From Daedaleopsis sinensis (lineage: Eukaryota > Basidiomycota > Agaricomycetes > Polyporales > Polyporaceae), in the NCBI GenBank assembly GCA_033807695.1, contig CM066305.1, positions 4,332,747 through 4,396,746 of the forward strand: a DNA stretch of 64,000 bases. The letters run 5' to 3'. Every line of letters starts with the position of its first letter. The stretch's first letter is position 1. The translations under genes and the position numbers were made by a program. The notes under the pieces were generated by a model that did not search any database, had not been told where the DNA came from, and saw only the letters and a program-made list of their open reading frames with translations. Shown piece by piece: positions 1 to 9,551 of the stretch.

Positions 1-736
1 GAGAGTAATGGCACACGCTGGACGACTTGGCTATCAACCGGTGATCCGGCCCTGGCGGTGGAGAGTGCTTACTAGGACGGTTGAAATAGCGGAATATCTC
101 GAGCACGGCGTCCTTGTCTGCACCTCGCACTAGGTCGAGCTCTAGTGTGCAGCGCGGCAGCTTCCCCTGTCGATGGTGCCAGGCAGCCCGGTGAACGCAG
201 CCCACCAAAATCACTTGGACAGGCTCGTCATTGATTGTGAGGGTTCGTTCGTCGTCCCATGCGCAATCGCGGAAGGGTAGCTCTGCGACTGCGTATATTT
301 TTTGCTGAGGGATGCGTCGCCGTACATATTCTTGGACGCGCCTGACGTTGGGAATATCAACGAGTTGATTCCTTCGGAGTCGAACTCAAATCATACCTGA
401 TGGTGCGCTGCTTGACCCACTCCGGGAGCAGTAGAACATACAGAACCTCGGGGTTCTTCAATACCGCTGGTGGCCAATCGTCTTCGTCTTCGCTATCAGA
501 CTGCGGGCATCATGATGGTCAATATGCGTTCGTGCGATCTCATGGTCGGGCTCACCGTAGCTCCATCGACCGTGATTACGTCGCCGCTGGCGCACTCTAG
601 GTCGTTCAATGCCTGCACGATGACAGCACAGCAGACACCGACCGAGAAGGTTTATCAGTTGGTCGAGCGTGCAGCGTTGGCAGGAAGAGGAAGGCAGAGT
701 TAGCCGTACCGATGATGCGTCCAGGCCAGAGTGCAT
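1..736 (-). CDS. Unrecognised multi-exon protein, 3' end outside window
   Basis: Function not recognised. On the minus strand four exons (736-710, 612-556, 500-397, 341-73) join in frame across introns with GT..AG ends and nearby CTNAC-like branch sites. The donor at 72 (GTAAGC) shows that the gene continues past the left edge. The visible ~152 residues include an acidic stretch (SDSEDEDDWPP), then a hydrophobic strand-like segment (VLYVLLLPEWV) and an exon of about 90 residues with well-ordered composition. No membrane segment or signal peptide is evident. The start at 736 gives a 9-codon first exon; the frame stays open upstream, so the true start could lie further 5'. It is divergently oriented to the KDZ-associated gene, about 590 bp away. 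The reading frame is well supported, the start weakly. Confidence 0.55.
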
Positions 737-1322
737 GCTGATGGTCAGCGGGGGTTCGTAGAGACGATGGGAGCTAGCTTCGTACCTGCCCAACCACTTT
801 ACTTTATATCTCTATGTGTTGTTTGCCCCGTCTGGGGCTGGAATGAGATGGATTGACCTGCGAGTTTGGTTTAGCGATTGAGATATGAATCATCGATGGC
901 ATGTTGCGGCCGGAGTCTCGGGACCTTGATGCTCGGCAGGAATCCGAATGGTTTAGCATGAACGCGTGGGCATTGGCGGTGCTCACAGTCTGGCTGTACC
1001 CGCTAATGACTCATCATTGATCATCATCCGGGTAGATAGCAAACGTGCCTGGGATGTGGCGATAAATGTCGTACCCGTGGTGAGTCAAACCCGCGCATAA
1101 AACTTTAGGCGTTTGTGACTATTGCCAACATGGGCTCATCTGATCCAATGGGATTAGTTCACGAGCTTCCACTTAGTGGGTCCGCCGGGAGTGCTAGATC
1201 TGCGTGGGAGGAGGAGGAGGAGGACTGTAGGAGGAGGCAGCGGAGGACGGGCTGGGGGAGGAGCAGCTGTTCTCATTTCGAGCGGCGTCTGCTGGCACTG
1301 CCAGGCCCGTGGGAGGCCGTAG
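737..1322. other. Intergenic, no gene seen
   Basis: About 590 bp between two divergent genes. It contains a GAGGAGGAGG run near 1207 and no convincing conserved exon or TATA box. It may hold both promoters, or an undetected 5' exon of either gene. Confidence 0.4.
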
Positions 1323-3788
1323 ATGATCACTGCGCGCCAACATTCGGCTAACTCCGGCTTCGTCCCCGTCTACCATTGCTGGCGACCACTACGAACATAT
1401 CGGCTAGATTTCCCAAATATCATTGCTCTCCCGCATCAATGTCAAGTTGCCTGGATGCAGCAGCGGCTCGAGGACATAAATACGCCGTGGAACTTACCTC
1501 GTTTCGCTCCTCGTTCCCTTCCTCCCATCGGTGATTCGGTGGTAGATTCTCTGATTTTCCTCGCGATGGTGTTGCTTCATGATCTCGTCTCTTGTCTATC
1601 TGCACGACCTGATACCTATGCCCGTCTGACACTACCCCAGCTTTCCGCATTCCTTGATGTCGCTTCCCGATTCGCCGGAGCGATCGCGTCCCGCTCTCCT
1701 CGCAGGAGCAAGCCTGGCTCGTTTCCTCTCGTGGCAGAGTATCGCACAGCGGTGGCGAACGGGGCCAGGGTGAGCGTACAGGATGCTGAAGCTCTGTGGG
1801 ACACCCTTGGTCCTCTGGTGATGTCGGGCCACTCTGCTGACCTCGTGCACTCACCATCCGCTCTCGACGACCGCTTGGGAGAGTTAGCCAGCGAGGCGCT
1901 CGGTATGAACTCTTCTCTATTTGCTGGTCGTGTCGTTGAATGCTCACCCCGGGTCTGGGCGGCAGGTGCTGAATTTGTGATGCCTCCCGTTCAACAATGT
2001 ATCGGCATAGGATGTCCTGAACGCGGGAAGCCCCTCGGGTCCCACCGCAGTAGCTTTGCTGGTTATCTTTACACTTTGAGACGAGGAGTTCTTCCAGCCT
2101 GTATCACGTCTTTCTATTGCAAAGGTTGGTGATTGATTCAAAGTCACATGTTTGTAACGAGCCCTAATATCATCCATTTAGTTTGCAAAACTAGTTATCA
2201 CCCCAACTACTATGTTACCAACGCAAGCTCACCGTTCGCGATCCGTCAGTACTATGGAGGTCTCCCCGCGGCCATCGAGGCTACCGAGGCCTCATATTTC
2301 GAACCACAACTTATCCAGCTATTTCGCGCCCAAATGGCTTTTGCGCAGTAAGTTCGACATACCACTATATCCGCACTGTCACGAGCTAATATGGTCAAAG
2401 TACATCCGCCGCTTTGGTCGCTCGCATATACAATCAGGGCGTGGCACGGCGCTCCAGCGATCACCGCCTGACCGGCGAGGTGGTATCGAACGCTTTCTAT
2501 ATCCACGCACTCCTGTGCGACGCAGTTCGGCGATCCGAGGTGTTACAGCTTCCCCACAGCGGTGCCCAGTCTAAACGTCTCGATGCGTCTCTATCGGTTA
2601 GAAACATGCGAATGGCAGGGACTGGTCAACCTGAGTGGGCTCATGCTTGTGACCTATGTGAGAAGATCATTGAACCGGAACAACCAGGTGGCCCTCGTAG
2701 TATGTGACACCCGCTTCCCATCCTCATGATATACTGAGGTTTCATCTAATTTTGATAGCTCGTCTCTCCGCATGTGTCATGGACGGTGTCAGCGTTGGTC
2801 ATACACGCTGCAACGCTCATCGATGTCTCAACCAGCTCAGCTCCCCTCGTGATCGCTTCTGTGCCAAGCATTCCGCTGACAATCAAGTCTGCGCTATATC
2901 GACTTGCAAGCTTCCTGCCCGACCAGGAGCTCGGACATGTGCCACTCCGGCTCACCGCGACTACGAGACGCAGAAGAGAGAGAAAGGACAGGCTTTCTAT
3001 CGGCTCCAGAGGCGTATCCAGACTTGTGCGTCGCCTGCCGGAGTGCCACACGCCTCCACGGACTCAGGCGATGTTGATGTCATCGACGACCCCACGGTGG
3101 CGCACGTGTTGACCGACGTCGATGACAAGTGCGATGGCAAATCTTCCTCGGGGCCGAAACTGAAGTCTACACTTACACGCCGATGGACGCACAACGAACA
3201 GTTGATATTTCGCTGTTGTGGTGTCATGGTGTCCCGGGCCACTTTCTTCGACGCAGAATCGCCCTCCAACTCTTACGTGAGTCACTCACCTCTGCGCGGT
3301 TTGCTACTGGCATCATGAGTGGTACTCTGACCAACCTTCAGCGTTTCCTGTCCGCGACGTTTCCGGATCTATTCCCCCTCTCCCGGCCGTCATTCCTATG
3401 GTTTGATAATAACTGCAAGCTTCTCAAGCACATGCTGATGATCAACGACACTCGTTTCCTGCACGTGGGGTTCCCCGTGGACGTCTTCCACGCTGTCAAC
3501 AAACATAAAGACTCGGATGCGTTCTGCCAGATGAACTGCAATCCCGCGGGATACAAGGAGCTGTACATCCCAGGCCGAGGGTGGGCGTTCAACTCATCGG
3601 CTGCGGAACAAGGTAATGTGTGGTTCGGGCAGTTTCAGCCGATCGTTCGCGAAATGACCGAAGTCCATTTCAATTTCTACTTGGACGAGATGATCATGAT
3701 CCACAATGAGTGGACGGTGGCAAAACTTAAGGCTGATGGGAAGAGACCTCGGCGGGTGCCATTGGACCAACTGATGATGTCTTCTTGA
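1323..3788 (+). CDS. KDZ-transposase-associated CxC5/CxC6 cysteine-cluster protein
   Basis: Five exons (1323-2124, 2182-2347, 2401-2699, 2759-3276, 3342-3788) join in frame to give about 743 residues. The layout matches the fungal CxC5/CxC6 proteins that accompany Kyakuja-Dileera-Zisupton (KDZ) transposases. A CxC5-like region carries CIGIGCPE and YCKVCKTSYHPNYYV. A DGVSVGHTRC segment leads into the CxC6 Cys/His cluster (CNAHRC, RFCAKH, CAISTC, TCATPAH). The C-terminal half has a FDNNC aspartate motif, a VDVFH...KHKDSD segment and SAAEQGNVWFG, which can be read as the D-D-E residues of a KDZ transposase fold. No stop or frameshift interrupts it. The family is a transposon-encoded DNA transposase or its fused zinc-binding partner. 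I saw no terminal inverted repeats, so whether the element is complete is unknown. The start at the first ATG is uncertain because the N-terminus is poorly conserved. Confidence 0.8.
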
Positions 3789-4015
3789 TGTATTGTCATG
3801 TACCTTGATTGACTATTCTCGTTCCTCATGGCTTTCCTCGGCATTCATATTCAATTAAAGTACTGCCACATTTGTATGGGTCTAAATGGGTGCGAAGTCG
3901 GGAGTCTCGTGGATGCCAGTCTATACATGTTTGGTTCCTTATCTCGTTCCGGTTTCACCAACCACTGCGCACTGATCCATATCCCGTCGGTGCCTGCGGG
4001 TCTCACGCGCATCTG

Positions 4016-4659
4016 TTAATGTCTGACTACCGCATCCGCATCCGTATCGTCACTGTTATCGCGCTCCATGAACACTGGTATGGCGCGGCGCAGCTCCGTC
4101 CAGGTAGGTGTCGGCTCACAATACCATGCCCACGAGGCGAGGCCTCTCAGCGTCGAGGACAACGGCAAGAGAGTCCAATCCGGTTGCTGACGTTGACATA
4201 TCAAACGTCAGGCCCCTGGTATGGATAGCGGGATGTCTGACCACTTACCAGAAGAGAACTCCACCGATGAGTGGAGCCGAGCATGTGTTCCCCCACAAAG
4301 TAGGGATCGAGGTTGAAAACCACGCCACGCACGGGCACGTGCCATCCCGCTCGCTCGCTTTCCCCTGCTCCTAAACTGCGGTCGGTGAAATCGTAGAGGC
4401 CGAGACACTGGGTATTTCGGTTAGGAAACTCCCAACCGATTATCATTGATGCGGTTTCGTCTTCGTCGGCTGCTCGGCGCGGCACGCTGCGATGCACAAG
4501 GTACTTCTCGATTGTCGCGGTTGGAGGTGCGTTGTCGAGGATGGCGAGGGTTAGGGTTATGAAGAGATTATGCACCTTTGGGTCGGCTCGGGGTCGACTT
4601 TGGGTGGGAGACTGAGCCCTAGTGTAGGGTTTGCCCAACCACAGCCTAGGGTTTATCAA
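4016..4659 (-). pseudogene. 3' part of an unrecognised gene, fused to subtelomeric repeat
   Basis: On the minus strand, exon 4659-4249 is spliced (donor GTAAGT, branch TCAAC, acceptor GTCAG) to exon 4186-4016, giving a 193-residue frame. The C-terminal exon (WTLLPLSS, GLASWAWYC, TWTELRRAIPVF) and the end of the first exon look like ordered protein. The first ~36 codons, from Met at 4659 to about 4551, lie wholly inside a repeat that occurs twice more in the window. The true 5' end of this gene is therefore missing and the apparent Met start is chimeric. The junction falls at a TTAGGGTTA sequence. Family not recognised. Probably a dead 5'-truncated gene, although transcription of the fused frame cannot be excluded. 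Confidence 0.55.
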
Positions 4660-5300
4660 CCCTAGAATAGGGTTTATTCACACCTCCGCAACGCACCCAC
4701 TCACACGCCGTACGGTGCACGTGCGCATTTGCTACGCAATTTATACTGTGGCGCGCGGCGCAGCACCGCAAACTGTGTAGACAGGTGCGCGTGCACGCGC
4801 CATGCTCGGAAAAATATGTACTGGCCCGTCACGACCTCCTCTATGCAGTGATACAGTGCACGAGAGGTGCACTTGCCAGACTCACCCTATAATCTCCAAC
4901 TCGAGATACCCGCCCCCGACATGTACTTCATCTGCACCGCACGTCCCATAGAACCACATGTTCTCGTTCGCCGGACTCGCAAAAAATATGTACCTGTAGC
5001 TCTTGAAGAGCTCGATTTTTGAGCATAGTAGACGTGAAATACTTTGCTCAATGTCCTTCACAATCTCAAGTATCGGTGTGCCCAGCTCTCGTTCTCGACT
5101 CAGAAGTAGCTGTCAGTGATTCCAAGCTGATGCCGCACTGGGCGAGCCAAGGTTGCCGTCCCGAAGCTGAATACCTGGGTAGCACAAGTCTAACTGGCCT
5201 GAGATGAGCAGGGTGTGTGCGTGCTGTTCGCTAGCATCCCGTCCCCTCGGCGCCCGTCCGGGCGAGGGATGCTAGTCGACAGCACGCACACGCACTGCTC
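4551..5300 (+). repeat. Subtelomeric repeat, copy 1 (full)
   Basis: A block starting at TTAGGGTTATGAAG is repeated nearly identically at 47525-48274 and as a short 5' piece at 36102-36248. It contains several telomere-like pieces (TAGGGTTT, AACCCTA, TAGGGTTTATTC), a GC-rich middle and, at its distal end, a long inverted repeat. Similarity to the third copy continues past 5300 into the satellite-gene promoter. Inference: a telomere-associated sequence that heads each duplicated subtelomeric block. Confidence 0.85.
5206..5300. repeat. Long hairpin: 35-bp inverted repeat
   Basis: Arms 5206-5240 (starts GAGCAG, ends CTAGCATCCC) and 5266-5300 (starts GGGATGCTAG, ends CTGCTC) are reverse complements with only a few mismatches. 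The 25-nt loop holds its own short GC stem (CGCCCG/CGGGCG). The same structure is kept at 48180-48274. It lies about 145 bp upstream of the TATA box of the first satellite gene. Confidence 0.85.
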
Positions 5301-5319
5301 ACCTGCCATGTGGGACTTA

Positions 5320-5450
5320 GGGTGCACAGTGTTTCAGATAAGGGTGCACAGTGTTTCAGATAAGGTTGCAGTGTTTCAGATAAGGGGACTCGGTAGATGT
5401 CTCAGATCAGTGCCTCAGATTGTGAGACATTGCTCAGATTGTGTATATAA
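5320..5450 (+). promoter_or_regulatory. Promoter of satellite gene 1: GTTTCAGATAAGG repeats and TATA box
   Basis: Two or three direct repeats of GTGCACAGTGTTTCAGATAAGG stand about 60-120 bp upstream of a TATATAA box at 5444-5450, 32 bp before the ATG. Similar arrangements precede the satellite genes at 48405 (repeats 48295-48340) and 49479 (repeats 49330-49385), so the promoter was duplicated with the gene family. Confidence 0.7.
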
Positions 5451-5481
5451 GCACAGGAAACCGAGCTTCAAGTAACAAGTA

Positions 5482-6912
5482 ATGTCTTCCCTTCCCCTCC
5501 CCCTTCCCCCTCTCATGACAGCACCTGTCGGACTTCTCGAACAGATGGTGGAGAACATAGATCCACCCCCAGTCAGAAAGCTTTCGGCATTCTACCTCGG
5601 GATGAGGCAAGCAATGTTACATGCCAGCATAAATAGCGGAGGTGCGTAATTGTCTCGCTACTGCACTCTTTACTGACGGAAGGTCATAGACGACTTCAAT
5701 GACTGGAAGGAGGCTTGGCCTGCCGCACAGACTGGCGGCGGTATCACAGAAACGGACAACACAAGTGACTGTTCGGACATGCCATCGCTCGGTAAGCATT
5801 GCTGCGGTACTACTAACAGTGATTGCGACTAACTATCTACGTATGCTACAGTGTCCATTTCAGATTCGGAGGAGGAAGGATATGAGGAGCAACTGACGGA
5901 CGCAGCTGCTGAGAGCACGGTGACACGCGAACGGCCGGAAAGCAGTCTCTCGGACGAGGCCCTTCTGCGCATCTGGGCCAACTTGCATGGAGGGCGCGAG
6001 ATCTCGCCGTCTACGACGCCCGAGGACGCAGCGGGGATTGCGTACGGTCCCGGGGCCGAGCCACCCGCTTGGACGTCGGAGACGGCCGTCGACGGAGAGC
6101 AGCGCGACGGTTGCGCGCGCACTTTGTCCCGCGAAGACGGCACGCAGACGTCCACGACGCCGGCGGACGGAACGGGCACAAGCATCCTGCCTATGGAGGA
6201 CACTACTCCGGCGTTCGCGACGGCCCACGTAGGAGCCGAGCGGACCACAGAAAACTTCGATCTTGGCGCGGCCTTGGAAGCCGCTGTGCTCGAGAACCCT
6301 GACGATGTGGAGGTCGTGCACCGGTTCATCCTGTATATTGCTACGCGTGGCGACAACGGCGGCACGACGGCAGTAGCGTGTGAGAGCGATGTGGAAGCTG
6401 AGAGTTCGGAAGCGGAGACGGAGTCCACGATATCGGACAGCAAGTCGCAACGCGGGGGGGCGTCCACGGAATCGGAAGTCGGTGAGACGGCGTCGTTGAC
6501 TTCCGAGTTGGACGCGGAAGACGAAGCATCATCCGAGGACGTGTCGGACGGGCAGTCGGAGGGGAAGGGGACGTCCTCAGCGTACTCATTCCATGGGGAC
6601 CGCGTGGTGGCGGCCAGGGGAAAGGCGGTGCGGCTGGCGGCGTCGTCGACGTCCGGTTTCAAGGCGGAACGCGCTGCGGAGGATGCGGGCAAGGCGGAGC
6701 GGCCGGCGGCGTCGTCGACATCCAGTTCAGACGGACAAAGGGGGGACTCGACCGCTGGGTTCGACGAGGAAATCAAGACGTGGATCTGGACCCCTTTGAC
6801 ATTAAGGACGATGCTCGAACACTTGGGGTCGCGATCGGCCGAAGAAACTACCGACGAGGTATGGCGCATGAGGGTGGGGGAAGAGGAGGATGAGTTTGGT
6901 CGAGGGCGGTGA
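5482..6912 (+). CDS. Satellite gene 1: acidic protein with two helicase-derived peptides
   Basis: Three exons (5482-5641, 5690-5791, 5852-6912; introns of 48 and 60 nt, TACTGAC and CTAAC branch sites) give about 440 residues. Residues 14-21 (APVGLLEQ) and 36-43 (AFYLGMRQ) match two separate parts of the SNF2-like helicases in this window: motif Ia, and the first residues after their large intron. The rest is acidic, Ser/Thr-rich and probably disordered (SDSEEEG), apart from two stretches shared with the paralogues at 49479 and 50844 (ALLRIWANLHGG; DDVEVVHRFILYIATRG). No enzymatic motif, signal peptide or membrane segment is seen. The start is supported by the TATA spacing and by the paralogue. 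Function unknown; inferred to be a truncated and re-fused derivative of the helicase family. Confidence 0.75.
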
Positions 6913-7189
6913 ACGACGAGAACCGGAATGGCTGTAAGCGATGTAGTTGAACGTTGAAATACTAGAAGAATATAAGAAGCGGTCAGCCTTAGAAGGGGTG
7001 ATAGAGCTGTTCAGCTCACCGATCGCCAGGCTGCGAGTCGTGGATGAACGGGGGCGGGATGTGAGAGGATGGTCAGCGCAGCAGACGACCCTCTTTGCCT
7101 CGTGGGGGCGCAATGCGCGAGGGGGGCGCCGCAGATGTGCGGTTAAGATGATTGATTGTCGCTTCAACAGGGCTACGCTGCGCAGATGA

Positions 7190-8110
7190 AAGGACGACAA
7201 CGGCGACAGCACACCGTCGGACAAGAACACGACGTCCATGACGTCCGCGGGTGCAGGCGAAGTTGCCGTCACGTCGTCGATCACGGGCAGCGTGCGTGAC
7301 GGGCCGACTGCGACGTCCACTGGGCGCAACTCCACGAGGTCGGACCAAGACACGACGTCCACGACGTCCGCGGCCGCGGAGGAGGCGCCTCCCACATCGT
7401 CGACCACGGAGAACGGACGCGACGTGCCGACTGCGACGCCCAGGCCGGCCTCCACGACGTCTGAGACGTCCACGACGTCCGCAGGTGCGAGTGAGGCAGC
7501 CCTCACATCGTCGGACATGGGCTTCCAAAGCGACTGGGCTTCTACGACGTCCAGTAGCGCCTCCGAATCGTCGGACAAGCACCCGACGTCCACGACGTCC
7601 GGTGGCGCGGGCGAGGCCACCTCCGCATATTCGGAATTGGATGACGAAACGCAGCGGGACGCGTATGTGAGGAGTGAGGCGAGGATCACAACGGCCGAGG
7701 ATGAGGACGGATTGGCGTGGGCGAGATGGATGGGTGATACGGGGGAAGATGCCGACGCCGGCGCACGGACAGCGTTGAATGCGTTGTGGGACCCGATCCA
7801 GGCTGAGCGCGCGACAGGGGCCATAAACGGCGCGCTGGTGGCCGCTGCTGAGACGGTGGGAGTATCAGACGTCGCGCACGGCTCAGCGGTTTCAACGGCG
7901 GCAGGGGGAACGGGGGCCGCCTTCGACCAGCTTGTGCGAGTACGGGGGGCGTCCGAGACGTCCGGAATCCTCATTGACTAGGTTGGATCTGAGAAGATCG
8001 AAGACTTTATTCGGTGGTACAAAGAGATTGCGGAGGAGGCTGTTGAAAAGTGGAGGGCTGAGAGCGAGAGCGGTAGTAGTGTCGAGGACGAAGACGAGAG
8101 GGAGGAGTAG
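7190..8110 (+). pseudogene. Satellite-gene fragment rich in TSTTS codon repeats
   Basis: A frame open from 7190 (first ATG 7238) encodes an acidic Thr/Ser-rich protein in which GACGTC-N3-GACGTC sites are read as TSTTS or TSETSTTS. The frame reaches TAG at 7979-7981 but continues in the same phase to 8110 with an ordered acidic tail (KIEDFIRWYKEIAEEAVEKW). Either the TAG is a nonsense change, or a 48-nt intron (7934-7981, donor GTGCGA) removes it; that intron would have a poor branch site. No TATA box and no APVGL/AFYLG N-terminus precede it, so it looks like a detached 3' part of the satellite family lying 277 bp after satellite gene 1. Likely a pseudogene or an extra downstream exon. Confidence 0.5.
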
Positions 8111-8800
8111 ACCAGCGTAGGCAGGTCGCGGGGCGAGCGCGTGTCGGGAGGCAAGAGTGGTTGAATGTATGCGATCGATGTACGGTTAGAATACGAGCTG
8201 CTTGTACTTCAACCCGGGGCGTGTCTGAGAGCTTTTGGTTGCAGAGACAAGAGTATGCCGGACGGGCGTCGGGGACATCCGCGATGAGATCAATGAGATG
8301 GGAGGGTTTGGTCGTTTGATGACCAATGGGGAACGAAAAGGATACACTTACTTGATAGGTTAAAATGAGTTAACACTACGTCCCCATCGCGATGCGAGAG
8401 ATAGGTGTTGGATTATCGTGTGAGGGTTTGGAGGTGCGGGGAAATTCGAGACGGGCGTGGGAGGACGAGGCGACGTCTGCGGCGCGGAGGATTGGTCGAT
8501 GAAGTGGTCACTATAGACAACGAACGCTTATCGAAGGTGCAGTTGTCTTGCAGCAGGGGCGTAGGACGCGGAGGAGGAGGAGGTTAAGTCTGAGATCTGA
8601 GCGCTGAGCGCTGAGCAGACCCATCTGGGACACCGACCGGCGCGTCATGTAGCGCTCGGTCTCCACGATCACGTGCCACGCGAGCCCGACGCGTCGCGTC
8701 TAAGTTCTCTCTCCTGCATCCTTCTACCTCCACACCTACTGCGAATCGCGACCTCGTAAGTCGCTATCCGTTGCATACACGTACATTCTGGCTGACGTGA
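8111..8800. other. Intergenic, no gene seen
   Basis: About 690 bp with short open frames only and no splice-consistent or conserved exon. A pyrimidine-rich segment near 8700-8760 may belong to the leader of the next small gene. Confidence 0.4.
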
Positions 8801-9251
8801 ATGATTCGAGTAGCCTATATACACTTAGATGGCGCACGATGTTCAATATGGTAAGTCTCTAGAGCTACTACTAGGTCGTCAAAAGTTCAACCTTTTTTGA
8901 TACTGTATTTAGTTTACGATCCGAGAAAGTACCCTCCGGCGACTTGTCATATTCGCGTAAGTAGCTGGTTAACAATTCGCCCAGCCCCACTCGCATATAC
9001 CTCTTTACCCTTTTAGATCACTATCTACTGAACGCCACCTCGGGTGGCTCAACACAGCCACTCGTGCCGGCCCCGGCAAACCAATTCAGTGTACGTCGGT
9101 TTCACCCCGGCTTCAAACTCGCATCTAATTCTGGCTCATCTAGACCTACATCAATCCCGACAATTGTCGCTCGCGCCGCACTGGACCGACACTGTGGACG
9201 CGGTCGACGACGTCCGCGACGCCCTATCCCAAATTAGGAGGGACCGCTTAG
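8801..9251 (+). CDS. Small cysteine protein upstream of the helicase (GATA-finger-like)
   Basis: Four short exons (8801-8850, 8913-8956, 9017-9090, 9144-9251) give 91 residues. The splice signals are good (donors GTAAGT, GTAAGT and GTACGT; acceptors TTTAG, TTTTAG and TCTAG) and the phases agree. Residues near 14-17 read CSIC, and the last exon carries NCRSRRTGPTLW. That segment resembles the first half of a GATA zinc finger (C-x2-C...TxxxW) with the second Cys replaced by Arg. No partner CNACG half is present. A GATA-like CNACG fragment lies in the same position upstream of the second helicase, so a small zinc-finger gene may be an original member of this block. Model supported by phase; family weakly supported. 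Confidence 0.4.
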
Positions 9252-9450
9252 GGGTGAGCTTGTGCCCGCAGGGACCCAGGTGAGTTAGGATACACTCTCA
9301 CCCAGATCTAGCCCGCGTTGCTTATATTGTGGCGTAGATGGACTCAGATGACGGCGGGAGCGACGGATTGTGCCCCCGATCGCACTGCAGCGGGCCATAC
9401 GGACAGCGGAGTGTCGCGAGGGCGGCTAGGACCCGTCGCCCCGAAAAACG

Positions 9451-9457
9451 TATATAA
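9451..9457 (+). promoter_or_regulatory. TATA box of helicase gene 1
   Basis: TATATAA lies 95 bp before the ATG in a GC-rich setting. The second helicase has the same element at 53485-53491, 66 bp before its ATG. Confidence 0.65.
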
Positions 9458-9551
9458 GAGGGGCGGGCTACGCGGACAACGCGCACTGGACCCCCCCAAA
9501 GTTTCCTCTCCTGCACTACCACGACCGCAACCTTTGTACATCGCCCGCGCA

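Noticed and set aside
5829..6869. 346-codon minus-strand frame
   Set aside because: Antisense shadow of satellite gene 1, whose exons are supported by the paralogue at 49479.
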